This document shows, one piece after another, positions 15,751 to 25,598 of a stretch of 64,000 bases of DNA. The stretch spans positions 1,178,001-1,242,000 of the forward strand of contig NZ_CP009285.1 in assembly GCF_000758665.1 (NCBI RefSeq). Reading direction: 5' to 3'. Each line of letters opens with the position of its first letter. Position 1 is the first letter of the stretch. Position numbers and translations under genes: made by a program. The DNA is from Paenibacillus borealis (lineage in GTDB: Bacteria > Bacillota > Bacilli > Paenibacillales > Paenibacillaceae). The notes below the pieces were generated by a model. The model was not told the origin of the DNA. It saw only the letters and a program-made list of their open reading frames with translations, and ran no database searches.

Positions 15751-17510
15751 AAGAAGGCGAATTCGTAGTGCTCTGCGGCCCGTCAGGCGGCGGCAAAACC
15801 ACACTGCTGCGCCATCTGAAACGGGAGCTTGCTCCGGTAGGTACGTTCAGCGGACACCTGACATATAAAGGGGAGCTGCTGTCAGAGCTTCCCGCAGCCG
15901 TTGCGGCCGGCGAGATCGGAATGGTCTTCCAGAATCCGGACGCGCAAATCGTGATGGATACCGTCTGGCATGAGCTTGCGTTCTCCATGGAGAATCTGGG
16001 AATACCGCCTGCAGTGATGCGGACCCGGCTGGCTGAGATCTGCGCATTATTCGGACTGGAGCCGCTGCTCTACAAATCCGTGCATGAGCTCTCCGGCGGA
16101 CAAAAGCAGATGCTCAATCTGGCCTCGGTGCTGCTGCTTCAGCCCAAAGTGCTGCTGCTGGATGAACCGACCTCACAGCTTGATCCTGTAGCTGCCCGTG
16201 AATTCATTATGGCACTGCAACGGCTGAACGAGGAAATGTCGGTGACGGTGATCATCAGCGAGCACCGGCTGGAGGAGGTGCTGCCGCTGGCTGACCGTGT
16301 GCTGATGCTGGAAGGTGGCAGACTGCTGGCAGACGCAAGCCCGCGTGCTTTCGTTCAGCAAGCCGGCAGCGCATCACTCGCTTCGCGTCAGGCTTATCTT
16401 CCGGCAGCTTCGCGGTTATATCTGGCGCTGTCAACGGAAGCGCGAACAGCCGCGCCGGAGAATATTCCGCTGACCGTACGCGAGGGCAAACGCTGGCTGC
16501 TGCATTCCAAGGCAGCGGGAGCTTCTGTTGTGACAGAGGCTGGAGTATGCGCTACTGTCATTCGAAATAATCCGGCCGCTAATCCCGGCGCAGGATTACC
16601 TGCTACTGTCTCCCGTGAAGAATCTGCTGCAGCTTCGGGTACAGCCGCTCCCGGCAAAGCAGTCGCTGAGCCCGCTGCTTACCCGCCTAATCCCTTCAGC
16701 CAGGCGAGGAAAGATGAATCGCCCGTGAAACTGCCTGCGTCTTCCGCAGAGACACTGCTCAGCTGCCGGGAGGTTACCTTCCGCTATGACAAGGAAGGCC
16801 AGGAGGTGCTGAGGAAGCTCACGCTTGCGCTGAAGCGGGGAGAGCTTCTGGCGGTTATGGGCGGGAACGGTGCCGGGAAGTCGACACTGCTGCATGTACT
16901 GGGCGGCCTGATGAAGCCGCAGCGCGGCAGGGCCGAATTGTCCAAAGGGATTACAACCGGGCTTCTGGCCCAGAATCCGCTGCTCTATTTCAGCTATGAT
17001 ACTGTTATAGAGGAATTGCAGCATATGGCGCAGTATGCCGGGTTATCCACGGAAGAAGCCGGGCGGGAAATAGATGCTCTGCTGGAAGTCTTCCAGCTCC
17101 GCGGGGTGCTGAAGAGTCATCCGCATGATCTCAGCGGCGGGCAGCAGCAGCAGACAGCACTTGCCATGATGATGCTGCTGAAGCCGGAGGTTCTGCTGCT
17201 GGATGAGCCAACCAAGGGACTCGACCCGGCAGCCAAGGACAGGCTGGCTGCCCTGCTCCAGCAATTGCGCGGGCAAGGGGCAAGTATACTGATCGTAACG
17301 CATGATGTGGAGTTTGCCGCTAAGCATGCTTCCCGCTGTGCGCTGCTGTTTGACGGCAGCATAACAGCGGAAGGGACGCCGGCAGAGTTCTTCAGCAGTA
17401 ATTATTTCTATACTACGGCAGTCAACCGTATGGTCCGTGACATACTGCCGCAGGCACTGACAATGGAGGATGTGATTCGAACATGGTCTGGTTCCGCGCA
17501 CCGCTCCTGA
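15666..17510 (+). CDS. ECF transporter ATPase, two fused ABC domains (A-A')
   Basis: The ATG at 15666 is 8 bp from AAAGGAG; an ATG at 15660 is too close to it. Domain 1 has Walker A GPSGGGKT (about 38), signature LSGGQKQ (about 142) and Walker B LLLLDEPT (about 162). Domain 2 has Walker A GGNGAGKS (about 399), LSGGQQQQ (about 489) and LLLLDEPT (about 508). An Ala/Pro-rich linker of roughly 90 residues joins them. Fused ATPases of this type replace the usual EcfA/EcfA' pair and drive group-I-like ECF importers. Lying between the T and S genes, it powers the predicted cobalamin uptake system. Confidence 0.93.
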   Translation: MEILQAEQVSFRYPEEDRDSLHELSFTIEEGEFVVLCGPSGGGKTTLLRHLKRELAPVGTFSGHLTYKGELLSELPAAVAAGEIGMVFQNPDAQIVMDTVWHELAFSMENLGIPPAVMRTRLAEICALFGLEPLLYKSVHELSGGQKQMLNLASVLLLQPKVLLLDEPTSQLDPVAAREFIMALQRLNEEMSVTVIISEHRLEEVLPLADRVLMLEGGRLLADASPRAFVQQAGSASLASRQAYLPAASRLYLALSTEARTAAPENIPLTVREGKRWLLHSKAAGASVVTEAGVCATVIRNNPAANPGAGLPATVSREESAAASGTAAPGKAVAEPAAYPPNPFSQARKDESPVKLPASSAETLLSCREVTFRYDKEGQEVLRKLTLALKRGELLAVMGGNGAGKSTLLHVLGGLMKPQRGRAELSKGITTGLLAQNPLLYFSYDTVIEELQHMAQYAGLSTEEAGREIDALLEVFQLRGVLKSHPHDLSGGQQQQTALAMMMLLKPEVLLLDEPTKGLDPAAKDRLAALLQQLRGQGASILIVTHDVEFAAKHASRCALLFDGSITAEGTPAEFFSSNYFYTTAVNRMVRDILPQALTMEDVIRTWSGSAHRS

Positions 17511-18169
17511 TTGCACTGGGATTATTTGTGGCCGGCATCGCGCTCACCGCGGCGCTGAAAGACCGTCATTATGTACTGCTCAGCCTGGTGCTGCTGCTGG
17601 CTGCGCTGCTCCCGCTGTTTCTCCGTCTGGAGCGCCGCCAGCTGGAGTCCCGTGAGCTGGTGCTGCTGGCCGTATTATCGGCCATTGCTGCGGTCAGCCG
17701 TATACCTTTTGCCGCATTACCGGGTGTTAAGCCCGTGTCTGCCGTTGTCATTCTGTCAGCTTATGTCTTTGGGGCAGAAGCGGGGTTCGTCATCGGGGCG
17801 GTAGCTGCGCTGGTCTCTAATATCTACTTCGGGCAGGGTCCCTGGACGCCATGGCAGATGTTCGCCTGGGGGATGACCGGACTTACGGCAGGCTGGCTGC
17901 GGAATACCCGCTGGATGAGGAGCCGGACGGGACTCTTAATTTTCGGCTTTATCTGGGGGTTCCTTTTCGGATGGATTATGAATGTCTGGGTCATTATCAG
18001 TCTTCCGGACGCATTCAGCTGGGGGCTTGTGGCAGCCACATACGGGGCCGGTTTTTATTTCGACCTGGCCCATGCCTTGTCCAATGTCTTCTTTCTGGCT
18101 ATTCTGGCCGGGGGATGGACTAAAGTGCTGGAGAGATTTCGTAAGAAATATGGGTTGCTTCAAGAGTGA
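17483..18169 (+). CDS. ECF transporter substrate-binding S component, predicted cobalamin or corrinoid specific
   Basis: ATG 17483 overlaps the ATPase gene by 28 bp. The 228-aa protein has six or seven membrane helices and short cytoplasmic ends. It carries the small-residue helix AVILSAYVFGAEAGFVIGAV and a GPWTPWQMFAWG loop found in S components that occur with DUF4430 proteins. The substrate is inferred, not read directly: the riboswitch, the transcobalamin-like protein and the DUF4430 lipoprotein upstream all point to cobalamin or a precursor. It resembles CbrT-type rather than ThiT- or BioY-type S components only in context; I would not assign cbrT from sequence alone. Confidence 0.85.
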   Translation: MVWFRAPLLIALGLFVAGIALTAALKDRHYVLLSLVLLLAALLPLFLRLERRQLESRELVLLAVLSAIAAVSRIPFAALPGVKPVSAVVILSAYVFGAEAGFVIGAVAALVSNIYFGQGPWTPWQMFAWGMTGLTAGWLRNTRWMRSRTGLLIFGFIWGFLFGWIMNVWVIISLPDAFSWGLVAATYGAGFYFDLAHALSNVFFLAILAGGWTKVLERFRKKYGLLQE

Positions 18170-18217
18170 AAAACTGGATATAGGTCTTTGTTCACAATAA
18201 ATCGATTTTATTTTTCA

Positions 18218-18226
18218 TTTTTCGAC
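18218..18226 (-). promoter_or_regulatory. Possible Spo0A box ahead of the chemoreceptor gene
   Basis: TGTCGAAAA read on the minus strand matches the 0A-box core TGTCGAA, about 90 bp before the gene. A 7-mer of this kind is expected several times by chance in 64 kb, so this is weak. Confidence 0.25.
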
Positions 18227-18313
18227 ATAAATTTCAATGTATTATCAACATTTTGGCCTAATTCTCCGATAAATATGGTTACAGCAAGATATCGAGAAGG
18301 CGGGATATAGGAA

Positions 18314-20023
18314 ATGAGACATCTAAAGATCAAGCATAAAATGGCTTTGCTGATTGTAGTGATTGTGATTCTGCTGATAGGCATTGGCACAACAGGCATT
18401 ATGACTACCAGCAGAATGGCTGACAGGTCCCAGGAAACATACAATCAGAATTTACTGCCGATATATCTCATTACGGAGATCCGCGGGAATAACCGGGCGA
18501 TCGAGTCTTTTCTGCTCGAGGATCTCATTACCAGGGATGATGCCAAGAGTGAGGAGCTTAAGGCGGCTATTGAAACGAATATCAATACGAACAATGAACT
18601 TCTAGCACAGCTCAAGACTGTTGAGTTCAGCAATGACAAAATCGCGGCTAATATCAACGAGTATCTGCTGCTTCTGCCGGACTACCGCTCCCAGCGTGAT
18701 AATATCATCCATCTTGCCGACAATAATCTGAATGATGAAGGGTATCAGGTGTTCTCGGGCGGGGCGTTCAGTGAATCACGCCGGACTATGGTTAACCTGC
18801 TTGAGGATACTGCGGCCCTGCTTGTACAGGATGCATCCGCGCATAATAAAGAGACTGTAGCAAGCGCCAAGAACTCCATCACCTTAAGCGGCATTCTGAT
18901 TACCGTTGCCTGGGTTCTGAGTATTGTGATCAGCCTCCTGATTACCCGGTTAATTACGAAACCGCTCAGAGAATTGCAGCGGCTGATGAAGCGGGCAGAG
19001 GATGGTGATCTGACCGCCGCCGCCTCCTACCAGTCGAAGGATGAGATCGGCCAGATTAATACTTCGTTTAATACGATGCTGGAAGGCCTCCAGAATATGA
19101 TGCGCGGAGTTTCCGAGAGTGCCGAGATTCTGTCGGCTTCCTCAGAGGAGATGAGCGCCAGTGCGGAACAGACGGCGCATGCTTCCCAGATGATCGCCGA
19201 GACCTCAAGCGACATCGCTGCCGGATTCGATGTACAGGCTGAGAGCATTGCCCGGACCGCCCGGTCTGTCCGGACGATGACTAATGATATTTCTGAAGCC
19301 CGGCACAGCGGTAATGAAATGAATGGCCTGATGGCACAGGCCGCCTCTTCAACAGACAGGGGCGTAGATGCGGTTGAACGGATTCTTGCCCAAATGCGGG
19401 AGATTGATACCAGTGTATCGGCGAGCCGGAGTATTGTCAGCAGTCTGGGCAGCCTGTCCGAAGAGATCAACACAATCATCACAACCATCAATGAGATTGC
19501 AGAACAGACCAATCTTCTGTCGCTGAACGCCTCGATTGAAGCGGCCAGGGCGGGAGAACATGGACGGGGCTTCGCTGTAGTTGCGGGTGAAATCCGCAAG
19601 CTGGCGGAAGCTACCGGAAGAAGCTCACTGCAGATTACGGAGATTATTACCCATATCCGCCAGCAAACTGAAAGCGCAGTGGAATCGATGGAACTGGGCT
19701 CCGGTATTGTCTCCCATGGAGTAGCGCAGAGCGAAGTGGTATCAGCTGCATTCGCTGAGATTCAGACTTCTATTCAAGCAGCCAGCGAGCAGATGGAATT
19801 GATTACGGAGGTTATCGGACATGTCGCGCAGGAATCGGAGGGCGTAGCCCAGGCGATGGCTCAGGTGGATGAAATCTCGCGTAAAGGCGCCGGTGATGTT
19901 CAGGATACAAGCGCAGCGAGTGAGCAGCAGCTTACCGCAATGGGGGAGATGTCCTCATCTGCCCAGTACCTGGCCACCTTGGCCGAGGATCTGCAGAAGC
20001 ATCTGGCCCGGTTCAAGCTATAG
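18314..20023 (+). CDS. Methyl-accepting chemotaxis protein
   Basis: The 569-aa protein has a first membrane helix at about 10-33, an extracytoplasmic four-helix-bundle-type sensor domain (about 35-185), a second helix near 190-212, a HAMP domain (about 213-265), and a long helical signalling domain. The hairpin tip [22 protein letters not shown] region near 394-420 is the conserved contact for CheA and CheW. The signal is unknown. It stands alone between the ECF S gene and a lipoprotein gene, with its own terminator downstream, and no che genes are nearby. Confidence 0.95.
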   Translation: MRHLKIKHKMALLIVVIVILLIGIGTTGIMTTSRMADRSQETYNQNLLPIYLITEIRGNNRAIESFLLEDLITRDDAKSEELKAAIETNINTNNELLAQLKTVEFSNDKIAANINEYLLLLPDYRSQRDNIIHLADNNLNDEGYQVFSGGAFSESRRTMVNLLEDTAALLVQDASAHNKETVASAKNSITLSGILITVAWVLSIVISLLITRLITKPLRELQRLMKRAEDGDLTAAASYQSKDEIGQINTSFNTMLEGLQNMMRGVSESAEILSASSEEMSASAEQTAHASQMIAETSSDIAAGFDVQAESIARTARSVRTMTNDISEARHSGNEMNGLMAQAASSTDRGVDAVERILAQMREIDTSVSASRSIVSSLGSLSEEINTIITTINEIAEQTNLLSLNASIEAARAGEHGRGFAVVAGEIRKLAEATGRSSLQITEIITHIRQQTESAVESMELGSGIVSHGVAQSEVVSAAFAEIQTSIQAASEQMELITEVIGHVAQESEGVAQAMAQVDEISRKGAGDVQDTSAASEQQLTAMGEMSSSAQYLATLAEDLQKHLARFKL

Positions 20024-20033
20024 GAAGTAACAC

Positions 20034-20098
20034 AGCCTGGTTTGGCTAAAGATAGCAGGGGAGTTCCCGGTTATCCGCAGCTGAACCAGGCTTTTTTT
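20034..20098 (+). terminator. Intrinsic terminator after the chemoreceptor gene
   Basis: AGCCTGGTT at 20034 pairs with AACCAGGCT ending at 20092, followed by a T-run. The loop is long (about 40 nt). Confidence 0.75.
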
Positions 20099-20287
20099 GC
20101 AATATTTAAGTCCTCCGGCCTTGCAGCAGCAGGCAGAATCGTGCAACATACGGCTTCCTGGCCACGTCTTTAATGTTGCCGGGGAACAGTTTACGGGTAT
20201 TAGTAAGGAAGGATACCTATAACGCGATTCCATAAATTGTTGTTCATTTCCGGTTATGAACCTGAAATCAAGGAGGAGATCCATAGG

Positions 20288-21430
20288 ATGAGAACCCCGA
20301 CATACAAACTGGCAATAGTTCCGGTATTAATGATGACACTTATTGCCTGCAGTGCAGAGCAGGACGGAAATGCAATTGCTCAAGAGCCCGGTAATAGTAC
20401 AGCGGGCGTTGTTACACCAACCGAACCTGTCCAGACGGCTGAACCAGCCAAATCTGCTGAACCAACCCGGGAAGCAGCCGGGCCATCGGTAACGGCGGGG
20501 GAGATCGGGCATTATGAGGATATAGTTATCTCCGACTGGATGGACGAAGATACGGTTGTGGTGTCCAAAGAAAACGACAAGCTGGGTAAAATGAGTCTGG
20601 AGGAGCTGGCGGATTCCTATCCCAAAAGCCTGTATTTCTACCACCTGGATACCAAAGAATTTGAATTGATCAAGGAACAGGAAAATGTGTTCCTGGGCGA
20701 TGCTGTTTTGTCATCCGATAACAGATTTCTGCTGTATAGCGAATTCTCATTAGGCGATCCGGTCTACTATGTGATGGATTTAGGGTCGAAGAAGACCTTC
20801 AGCATCACGGGCGATGATATTGCAGGCGCTATGAGCGCCCGGTGGGCGGATGACGACACCGTTATAGGGCCTGCATACAGCGGCGGTGCTTTTACAGCAA
20901 GTACTTCCGGTAAGATTGGGGCTGTGGAGGGATTAAGCGGCGAAGGCCTGGTTGTTGTCCGGCAAATCAAAGATAAGATTTATTACACCTCCAATTCCGG
21001 CGAATCGCTGCAAACCTTCGATCTGAATACCAAGGAAAAGGCCGCCTTGAAAATTGATCATGTTGGCAGCGTAATTCCTTCACCGGACGGAGACCGGCTG
21101 CTGGTCCTGCAATATAAGGATTCCGCACAAGCGCTGCTCCTCACTGATACAGACGGGGGCAATCAGAAGATTATCGTGGAAGGCACGGAGCTTGGCGGTG
21201 TTTCCTGGTCTCCAGACCAGCGGATGATTGCCTACAGCACGTCAGCTGACGGGAACGGTACAGCATCTGCTGCTCTTTATGTCTACGATCTGGAATCAGG
21301 TAAGTCTATCAAGGTTGCAGACGCTACAGGGAATCTGACGTCCTCCTGGAGCCCTTCGGGCAAACAGCTGGCGTATACCGAATGGAGTGGAGATCAGAGC
21401 AGCAGTAGTGTGGTGCAGTTGAAGGATTAG
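20288..21430 (+). CDS. Lipoprotein with beta-propeller (TolB/WD40-like) repeats
   Basis: ATG 20288 (AGGAGG 11 bp upstream) is preferred to the in-frame start at 20237. A signal sequence ends in the lipobox LIACS, so the protein is lipid-anchored outside the membrane. A Pro/Thr/Glu-rich linker (about 25-75) leads to a domain of about 290 residues with repeated propeller blades: YYVMDLGSK, IPSPDGDRLLVLQ, VSWSPDQRMIAYS, SSWSPSGKQLAYTEW. These S-P-D/S-G and W-S-P-D motifs are typical of TolB-like propellers, which usually bind peptides or proteins. Monocistronic between two terminators. The specific function is unknown. Confidence 0.85.
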   Translation: MRTPTYKLAIVPVLMMTLIACSAEQDGNAIAQEPGNSTAGVVTPTEPVQTAEPAKSAEPTREAAGPSVTAGEIGHYEDIVISDWMDEDTVVVSKENDKLGKMSLEELADSYPKSLYFYHLDTKEFELIKEQENVFLGDAVLSSDNRFLLYSEFSLGDPVYYVMDLGSKKTFSITGDDIAGAMSARWADDDTVIGPAYSGGAFTASTSGKIGAVEGLSGEGLVVVRQIKDKIYYTSNSGESLQTFDLNTKEKAALKIDHVGSVIPSPDGDRLLVLQYKDSAQALLLTDTDGGNQKIIVEGTELGGVSWSPDQRMIAYSTSADGNGTASAALYVYDLESGKSIKVADATGNLTSSWSPSGKQLAYTEWSGDQSSSSVVQLKD

Positions 21431-21543
21431 ATTTTATTTAGCTTTCGAACTTGAATAGACAATACAAGATGGAAGTGACGGAGGGGAAGTTCAAACATTC
21501 ACCGCAGTTACGACCACATCAATATTAATTCATGATTTGCACC

Positions 21544-21590
21544 AAAAAAGCGGCCCGTCCCGGAACATACCGGAAACGGACCGCTTTTAT
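21544..21590. terminator. Bidirectional terminator between the propeller lipoprotein and the qox operon
   Basis: AAAAGCGG(C)CCGT...ACGG(A)CCGCTTTT forms a stem with A-run and T-run on opposite sides, so it can end the + strand lipoprotein transcript and the - strand qox transcript. Confidence 0.85.
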
Positions 21591-21629
21591 TATGCTGCGT
21601 AGAAGGGGCATTCCTGCCCCTCATAAAGG

Positions 21630-21923
21630 TTAAGAGTACCAGCCCCACACGAAGATGAACAGGGTGCCGAAGATGGTAACCAGACCCACGAACAGTGCGT
21701 AGGCGATGTTGATGTACAGCTCTTTCTTGGAGTCGGCCGATTCCCCGATGTGCATGAATACAAACAGCTGCAGAGAAGCCTGGATAAGCGCTGTAATCAG
21801 CAGCACAGCCATATTGGCCCCGGAGGAGAGATCTCCGTAGATGACAATCAGCGCAGCGGCAGAAAGGACCAGAGAGGCCAGATAACCCATCACATGGCGA
21901 ATTGGGAACAGTTGCTTCATCAT
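21630..21923 (-). CDS. qoxD: Cytochrome aa3-type quinol oxidase subunit IV
   Basis: Last gene of the four-gene oxidase operon. The 97-aa protein has three membrane helices and a short loop, with HIGESADSKKELY between helices 2 and 3, as expected for QoxD/CyoD/CtaF-type subunit IV. This subunit helps assembly and stability and has no cofactor. The start lies 1 bp after the subunit III stop, so translation is coupled. Confidence 0.92.
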   Translation of the reverse strand: MMKQLFPIRHVMGYLASLVLSAAALIVIYGDLSSGANMAVLLITALIQASLQLFVFMHIGESADSKKELYINIAYALFVGLVTIFGTLFIFVWGWYS

Positions 21924-21924
21924 G

Positions 21925-22521
21925 TCACATCAGTCCTTTCAGGTAGACGAAGCTGAAGATAAAGATCCAGACAACGTCCAGGAAATGCCAGAACAGGGAG
22001 AAGATAAAAGCCTTGTTGGCGGTGGCTGGTGTAATGCCATGGCGCCACAGCTGAATCATAATTCCCGCTCCCCACAGGAAGCCGAAGCTGACGTGGGCAC
22101 CATGCGTTCCGAGCAGTACGAACAGACTGGAGAGGAAACCGCTGGTTTGCAGGGTAGCGCCCTCGTGCACGTAAGTGAAGAACTCGTCGATTTCAATACC
22201 GATAAAGCCGAGACCCATAAGCAGCGTGATGGCCATGAAGACCATCATCGCTTTCTTGTAGCCATGCCGCATGGCATGGATGGCAAGGCCGATCGTGAAG
22301 GAGCTCGACAGCAGCAGGAAGGTCTCGATCAGCACAGGGCCAATTTTGAACAGCTCGCTGGCACTCGGGCCGCTGGCAAAGCGGTTAACCATTACGAAAT
22401 ATACTGTAAACAATGTAGCGAAGAGAGGGATTTCAGCTCCGAGAAAGACCCAGAAGCCGAAGATCTTGTTACTGTTCTCTTCCGTTGAATATTCGAGCGG
22501 CTTGGACGCATCTATTTTCAT
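21925..22521 (-). CDS. qoxC: Cytochrome aa3-type quinol oxidase subunit III
   Basis: The 198-aa protein has five membrane helices, the number typical of quinol-oxidase subunit III (cytochrome c oxidase versions usually have seven). Motifs FWVFLGAEIPLFATLF, GTHGAHVSFGFLWG and FWHFLDVVWIFIFSFVYL are characteristic of the CoxC/CyoC/QoxC family. It overlaps the subunit I gene by 4 bp. Role: stabilises the catalytic subunit and the proton path. Confidence 0.94.
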   Translation of the reverse strand: MKIDASKPLEYSTEENSNKIFGFWVFLGAEIPLFATLFTVYFVMVNRFASGPSASELFKIGPVLIETFLLLSSSFTIGLAIHAMRHGYKKAMMVFMAITLLMGLGFIGIEIDEFFTYVHEGATLQTSGFLSSLFVLLGTHGAHVSFGFLWGAGIMIQLWRHGITPATANKAFIFSLFWHFLDVVWIFIFSFVYLKGLM

Positions 22522-24467
22522 ACAGTCTCACCCCGCTTCAATTTCTTTTCTGTAGCGATAACCTCTTCAGCCGAAATATAGTAGCCGTGATCCCGGTCGA
22601 AGGACATGAAGGCCAGCATTACAATGACACCGATACCTGAGAGGATGGCCGGAATCCATAAGCTGAATACCAGGGAGAATCCCAGGATGAAGAAGATCAC
22701 GCCCAGTATGAACGGCTTGCCGGTATTGCTTGGCATATGGATCTTGGTAATTTTTTTGTCGTCATAGAGCGGGATATTGTCCTGCTTCGCGGACCACAAG
22801 GCATCACGGGTCTGCACAGTAGGGACAATTGCGAAGTTGTAGACCGGCATCGGGCTATGCGTAGCCCATTCGAGTGTCCGTCCATCCCATGGATCACTTG
22901 TTGTGTCTCTAGGCATATAACGTGTGCTCCAGTAAATATTGTAGACCAGCAGCAGGAACCCGATAGCCAGCCCGACTGCCCCTACGAAGGACAGCATGTT
23001 CAGCGGGCCAAAGCCTGATTCCTCGGAATAGGTATACGTCCGGCGTGTCATTCCCATCAGACCCAGGAAGAACAGCGGGAAGAAGGTTACGTTGAAGGAT
23101 ATCACGATCCACCAGAAGGAATGCTTACCGAGCCGTTCATTCAGGCGGAAGCCGAACACTTTAGGGAACCAGTAATGGAACCCGGCGATGACGGCGAACA
23201 CGGCACCCGGAATGAGCACATAGTGGAAATGCGCCACCAGGAACATCGTGTTGTGATACTGGTAATCGGCACTGGCCATTGCGAGCATGACACCCGTTAC
23301 CCCGCCGATGGTGAAAATCGGAATAAAGGCGAGCGTATACAGCATTGGCGTTGTGAAGGTAATCCTGCCTTTTCGCAGGGTGAACAGCCAGTTAAATATC
23401 TTAACTCCTGTAGGAACGGCAATGGCCATCGTGGTAATCGAGAAGAAGCTGTTGACCATGGCGCCTTGACCCATCGTATAGAAATGGTGAGCCCATACGA
23501 GGAAGGACAGGAGCGAGATAATCAGCATACTGAATACCATTGAGGTATATCCGTACAGGTTCTTTTTGGAGAAGGTGGCGATAATTTCGCTATAAATACC
23601 GAAGGCCGGCAGAATAACGATATAGACCTCAGGATGACCCCATACCCAGAACAGATTGGCCCAGAGCATATCCATCCCGCCGTTGGCCATCGTGAAGAAC
23701 TGGGAGCCGAACAGGCGGTCGAACATCATCAGCGCAAGCGCAACAGTAAGTACCGGGAAGGCGAAGACGATAATGACATTGGTGATCAGTACGGACCAGG
23801 TGAACATCGGCATCTTCATCAGCTTCATGCCCGGTGCGCGCATCTTGAGAATCGTAACGATAAAGTTGACCCCTGTAATCAGAGTACCGATACCGGAAAT
23901 CTGCAGGGCCAGAGAGTAGTAGTTGTTACCGACCGTCGGGCTGAATTCAAGACTCGCCAGCGGGAAGTAGGCTGACCATCCGGCATCCGGCGATCCGCCG
24001 ATAACGAAGGAAATGTTCAGCAGCATGGCCCCCATGAAGAAGAGCCAGAAGCTGACGGCGTTAAGCCGCGGGAACGCGACATCACGCGCGCCGATCTGCA
24101 GCGGAATGATCACATTCATCAGACCGATGATGAACGGCATGGCCATGAACAGGATCATGATTAGGCCATGCGTGGTAAATACCTCATTGTAATGCTGGGC
24201 ATCGAGGAATTTCATTTCCGGCGCTGCCGTCTGCAGACGCATCATCATCGCGTCCACACCGCCGCGGAACAGCATGAGCAGCGCCGCGAGGATATACATG
24301 ACACCGATTTTTTTGTGATCTACAGTAGTAAGCCATTCACGCCAGAGGTATCCCCATTTCTTGAAATAGGTAAGCCCGACGAGAATCCCGATGGTGGCAA
24401 GTGCGATGCTGACCATGGCTCCGTATATCAAGGGTTCGCCGTGAACCTTAAATTTGTCTAAATCCAT
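22518..24467 (-). CDS. qoxB: Cytochrome aa3-type quinol oxidase subunit I
   Basis: The 649-aa protein is the catalytic heme-copper subunit with about 14-15 membrane helices. Visible heme and CuB ligands include the His of TTHGLIMILF for low-spin heme, the WVWGHPEVYIVILPAFG motif (CuB His and the cross-linked Tyr region), the HH pair of LVWAHHFYTMGQG, and VAHFHYVLIPG near the C-terminal end for both hemes. The PEVY motif marks a type A oxidase. A good ribosome site (AAAGGAGCC) precedes ATG 24467. It transfers electrons from quinol via subunit I hemes to oxygen and pumps protons. Confidence 0.96.
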   Translation of the reverse strand: MDLDKFKVHGEPLIYGAMVSIALATIGILVGLTYFKKWGYLWREWLTTVDHKKIGVMYILAALLMLFRGGVDAMMMRLQTAAPEMKFLDAQHYNEVFTTHGLIMILFMAMPFIIGLMNVIIPLQIGARDVAFPRLNAVSFWLFFMGAMLLNISFVIGGSPDAGWSAYFPLASLEFSPTVGNNYYSLALQISGIGTLITGVNFIVTILKMRAPGMKLMKMPMFTWSVLITNVIIVFAFPVLTVALALMMFDRLFGSQFFTMANGGMDMLWANLFWVWGHPEVYIVILPAFGIYSEIIATFSKKNLYGYTSMVFSMLIISLLSFLVWAHHFYTMGQGAMVNSFFSITTMAIAVPTGVKIFNWLFTLRKGRITFTTPMLYTLAFIPIFTIGGVTGVMLAMASADYQYHNTMFLVAHFHYVLIPGAVFAVIAGFHYWFPKVFGFRLNERLGKHSFWWIVISFNVTFFPLFFLGLMGMTRRTYTYSEESGFGPLNMLSFVGAVGLAIGFLLLVYNIYWSTRYMPRDTTSDPWDGRTLEWATHSPMPVYNFAIVPTVQTRDALWSAKQDNIPLYDDKKITKIHMPSNTGKPFILGVIFFILGFSLVFSLWIPAILSGIGVIVMLAFMSFDRDHGYYISAEEVIATEKKLKRGETV

Positions 24468-24510
24468 TAGGGTGGCTCCTTTCAGTGTGTTACATTAAGC
24501 TCTTGCAGAG

Positions 24511-25527
24511 CTAGTTGCCATCATGAGTCTCGGCATCTACGGGTGAGCTTGGCAGCGGCTGTTCGACTTCCGGATCAGGTTCGCTGTCAAATTCGGTTCC
24601 ACTGGACGGCTCAGGAGAAGGGTGGATCTCTTTGTTATCCTGATGCTCTTCACTGCCGTTGTCCATATCCATCTCACTTCCGTCACCACTCATGTGTTCA
24701 CTGTGGTCTCCAGGGGGAGGACTGAACTCCAAATGGGTCGAGGAATAGGTTTTGCGTCCGAGGAAGTCCGTGGCAAGCAGGCTTTTGAATTCATCCTCTG
24801 TAAGCTCTGGCGCGGTTTCCTTAACGTCATTCACCCATTCGTCATAATCCTTGTTGCTCATAACAAGGGCTTCAAATTCCATGTGGGCAAAGCCTTTACC
24901 GCTGAAGTTGGCATTCTTTCCGATATAAGAGCCTTCGGTATCAGCAGAAAGGTGAAGCGTGGTGAGCATGTCGCTCATGGCGTACTTTTGTCCGGCAAGC
25001 TGTGGAATCCATAAGCTGGTAATGGTGCCGAATGAGTACATTCTGAATTCAACTGCACGATGCACAGGCATATTCACGTAGTTAACCGTTTCAATGCCTT
25101 CCTCCGGATAGCTGAAATGCCACTTCCAGTTGGAGGATGATGCGTAAATGACCAGCGGTGTCTGATCTTTGTAATCCGCGGCCACGTTCTCAACCTCGGT
25201 AGTTGTCTTGACGGTTACAACTGACAAGAAGGCGACGATAATGATCGGGATAATAATCCAGATCGCTTCAAGTACCTTGTTGCCCTCCTCGTGTTCAGGA
25301 ATGTAACCCTCGTTACTCTTCTTCGCCCGGTATTTCACCAGTACAAAGATATATAAGATGTAGACAACTGCCAGAACACCAAGCATCACAACAATGGAGA
25401 GAATGATGGTGTCCGATAACGTCCTTGCAGACGGCCCCTTAGGATTCAGAACAGTGAGTGAACTGCATCCCGGCAGGAGAAGGATCAGGCTTAGAAACAA
25501 AGCGTATAACGGTCCCTTTTTTTTCAT
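24511..25527 (-). CDS. qoxA: Quinol oxidase subunit II, lacking the CuA site, with a His/Asp/Met-rich tail
   Basis: First gene of the operon. The signal sequence ends in a lipobox (LLPGC), then two membrane helices (about 38-60 and 83-105) and a cupredoxin-like domain. In cytochrome c oxidases the CuA loop has two Cys, a His and a Met; here the equivalent loop reads NANFSGKGFAHMEF with no Cys, so CuA is absent and the enzyme should take electrons from quinol. The last ~70 residues are unusual: an acidic, Pro-rich tail with HSEHM, MDMD, EEHQDN and a final ETHDGN, possibly metal-binding. Confidence 0.93.
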   Translation of the reverse strand: MKKKGPLYALFLSLILLLPGCSSLTVLNPKGPSARTLSDTIILSIVVMLGVLAVVYILYIFVLVKYRAKKSNEGYIPEHEEGNKVLEAIWIIIPIIIVAFLSVVTVKTTTEVENVAADYKDQTPLVIYASSSNWKWHFSYPEEGIETVNYVNMPVHRAVEFRMYSFGTITSLWIPQLAGQKYAMSDMLTTLHLSADTEGSYIGKNANFSGKGFAHMEFEALVMSNKDYDEWVNDVKETAPELTEDEFKSLLATDFLGRKTYSSTHLEFSPPPGDHSEHMSGDGSEMDMDNGSEEHQDNKEIHPSPEPSSGTEFDSEPDPEVEQPLPSSPVDAETHDGN

Positions 25528-25598
25528 ATAGAACTCCTTCCTTCAATACTACTTTTCATTCGCCGTTCATTAACGGGCTTACTACTTAACCTGTATCT

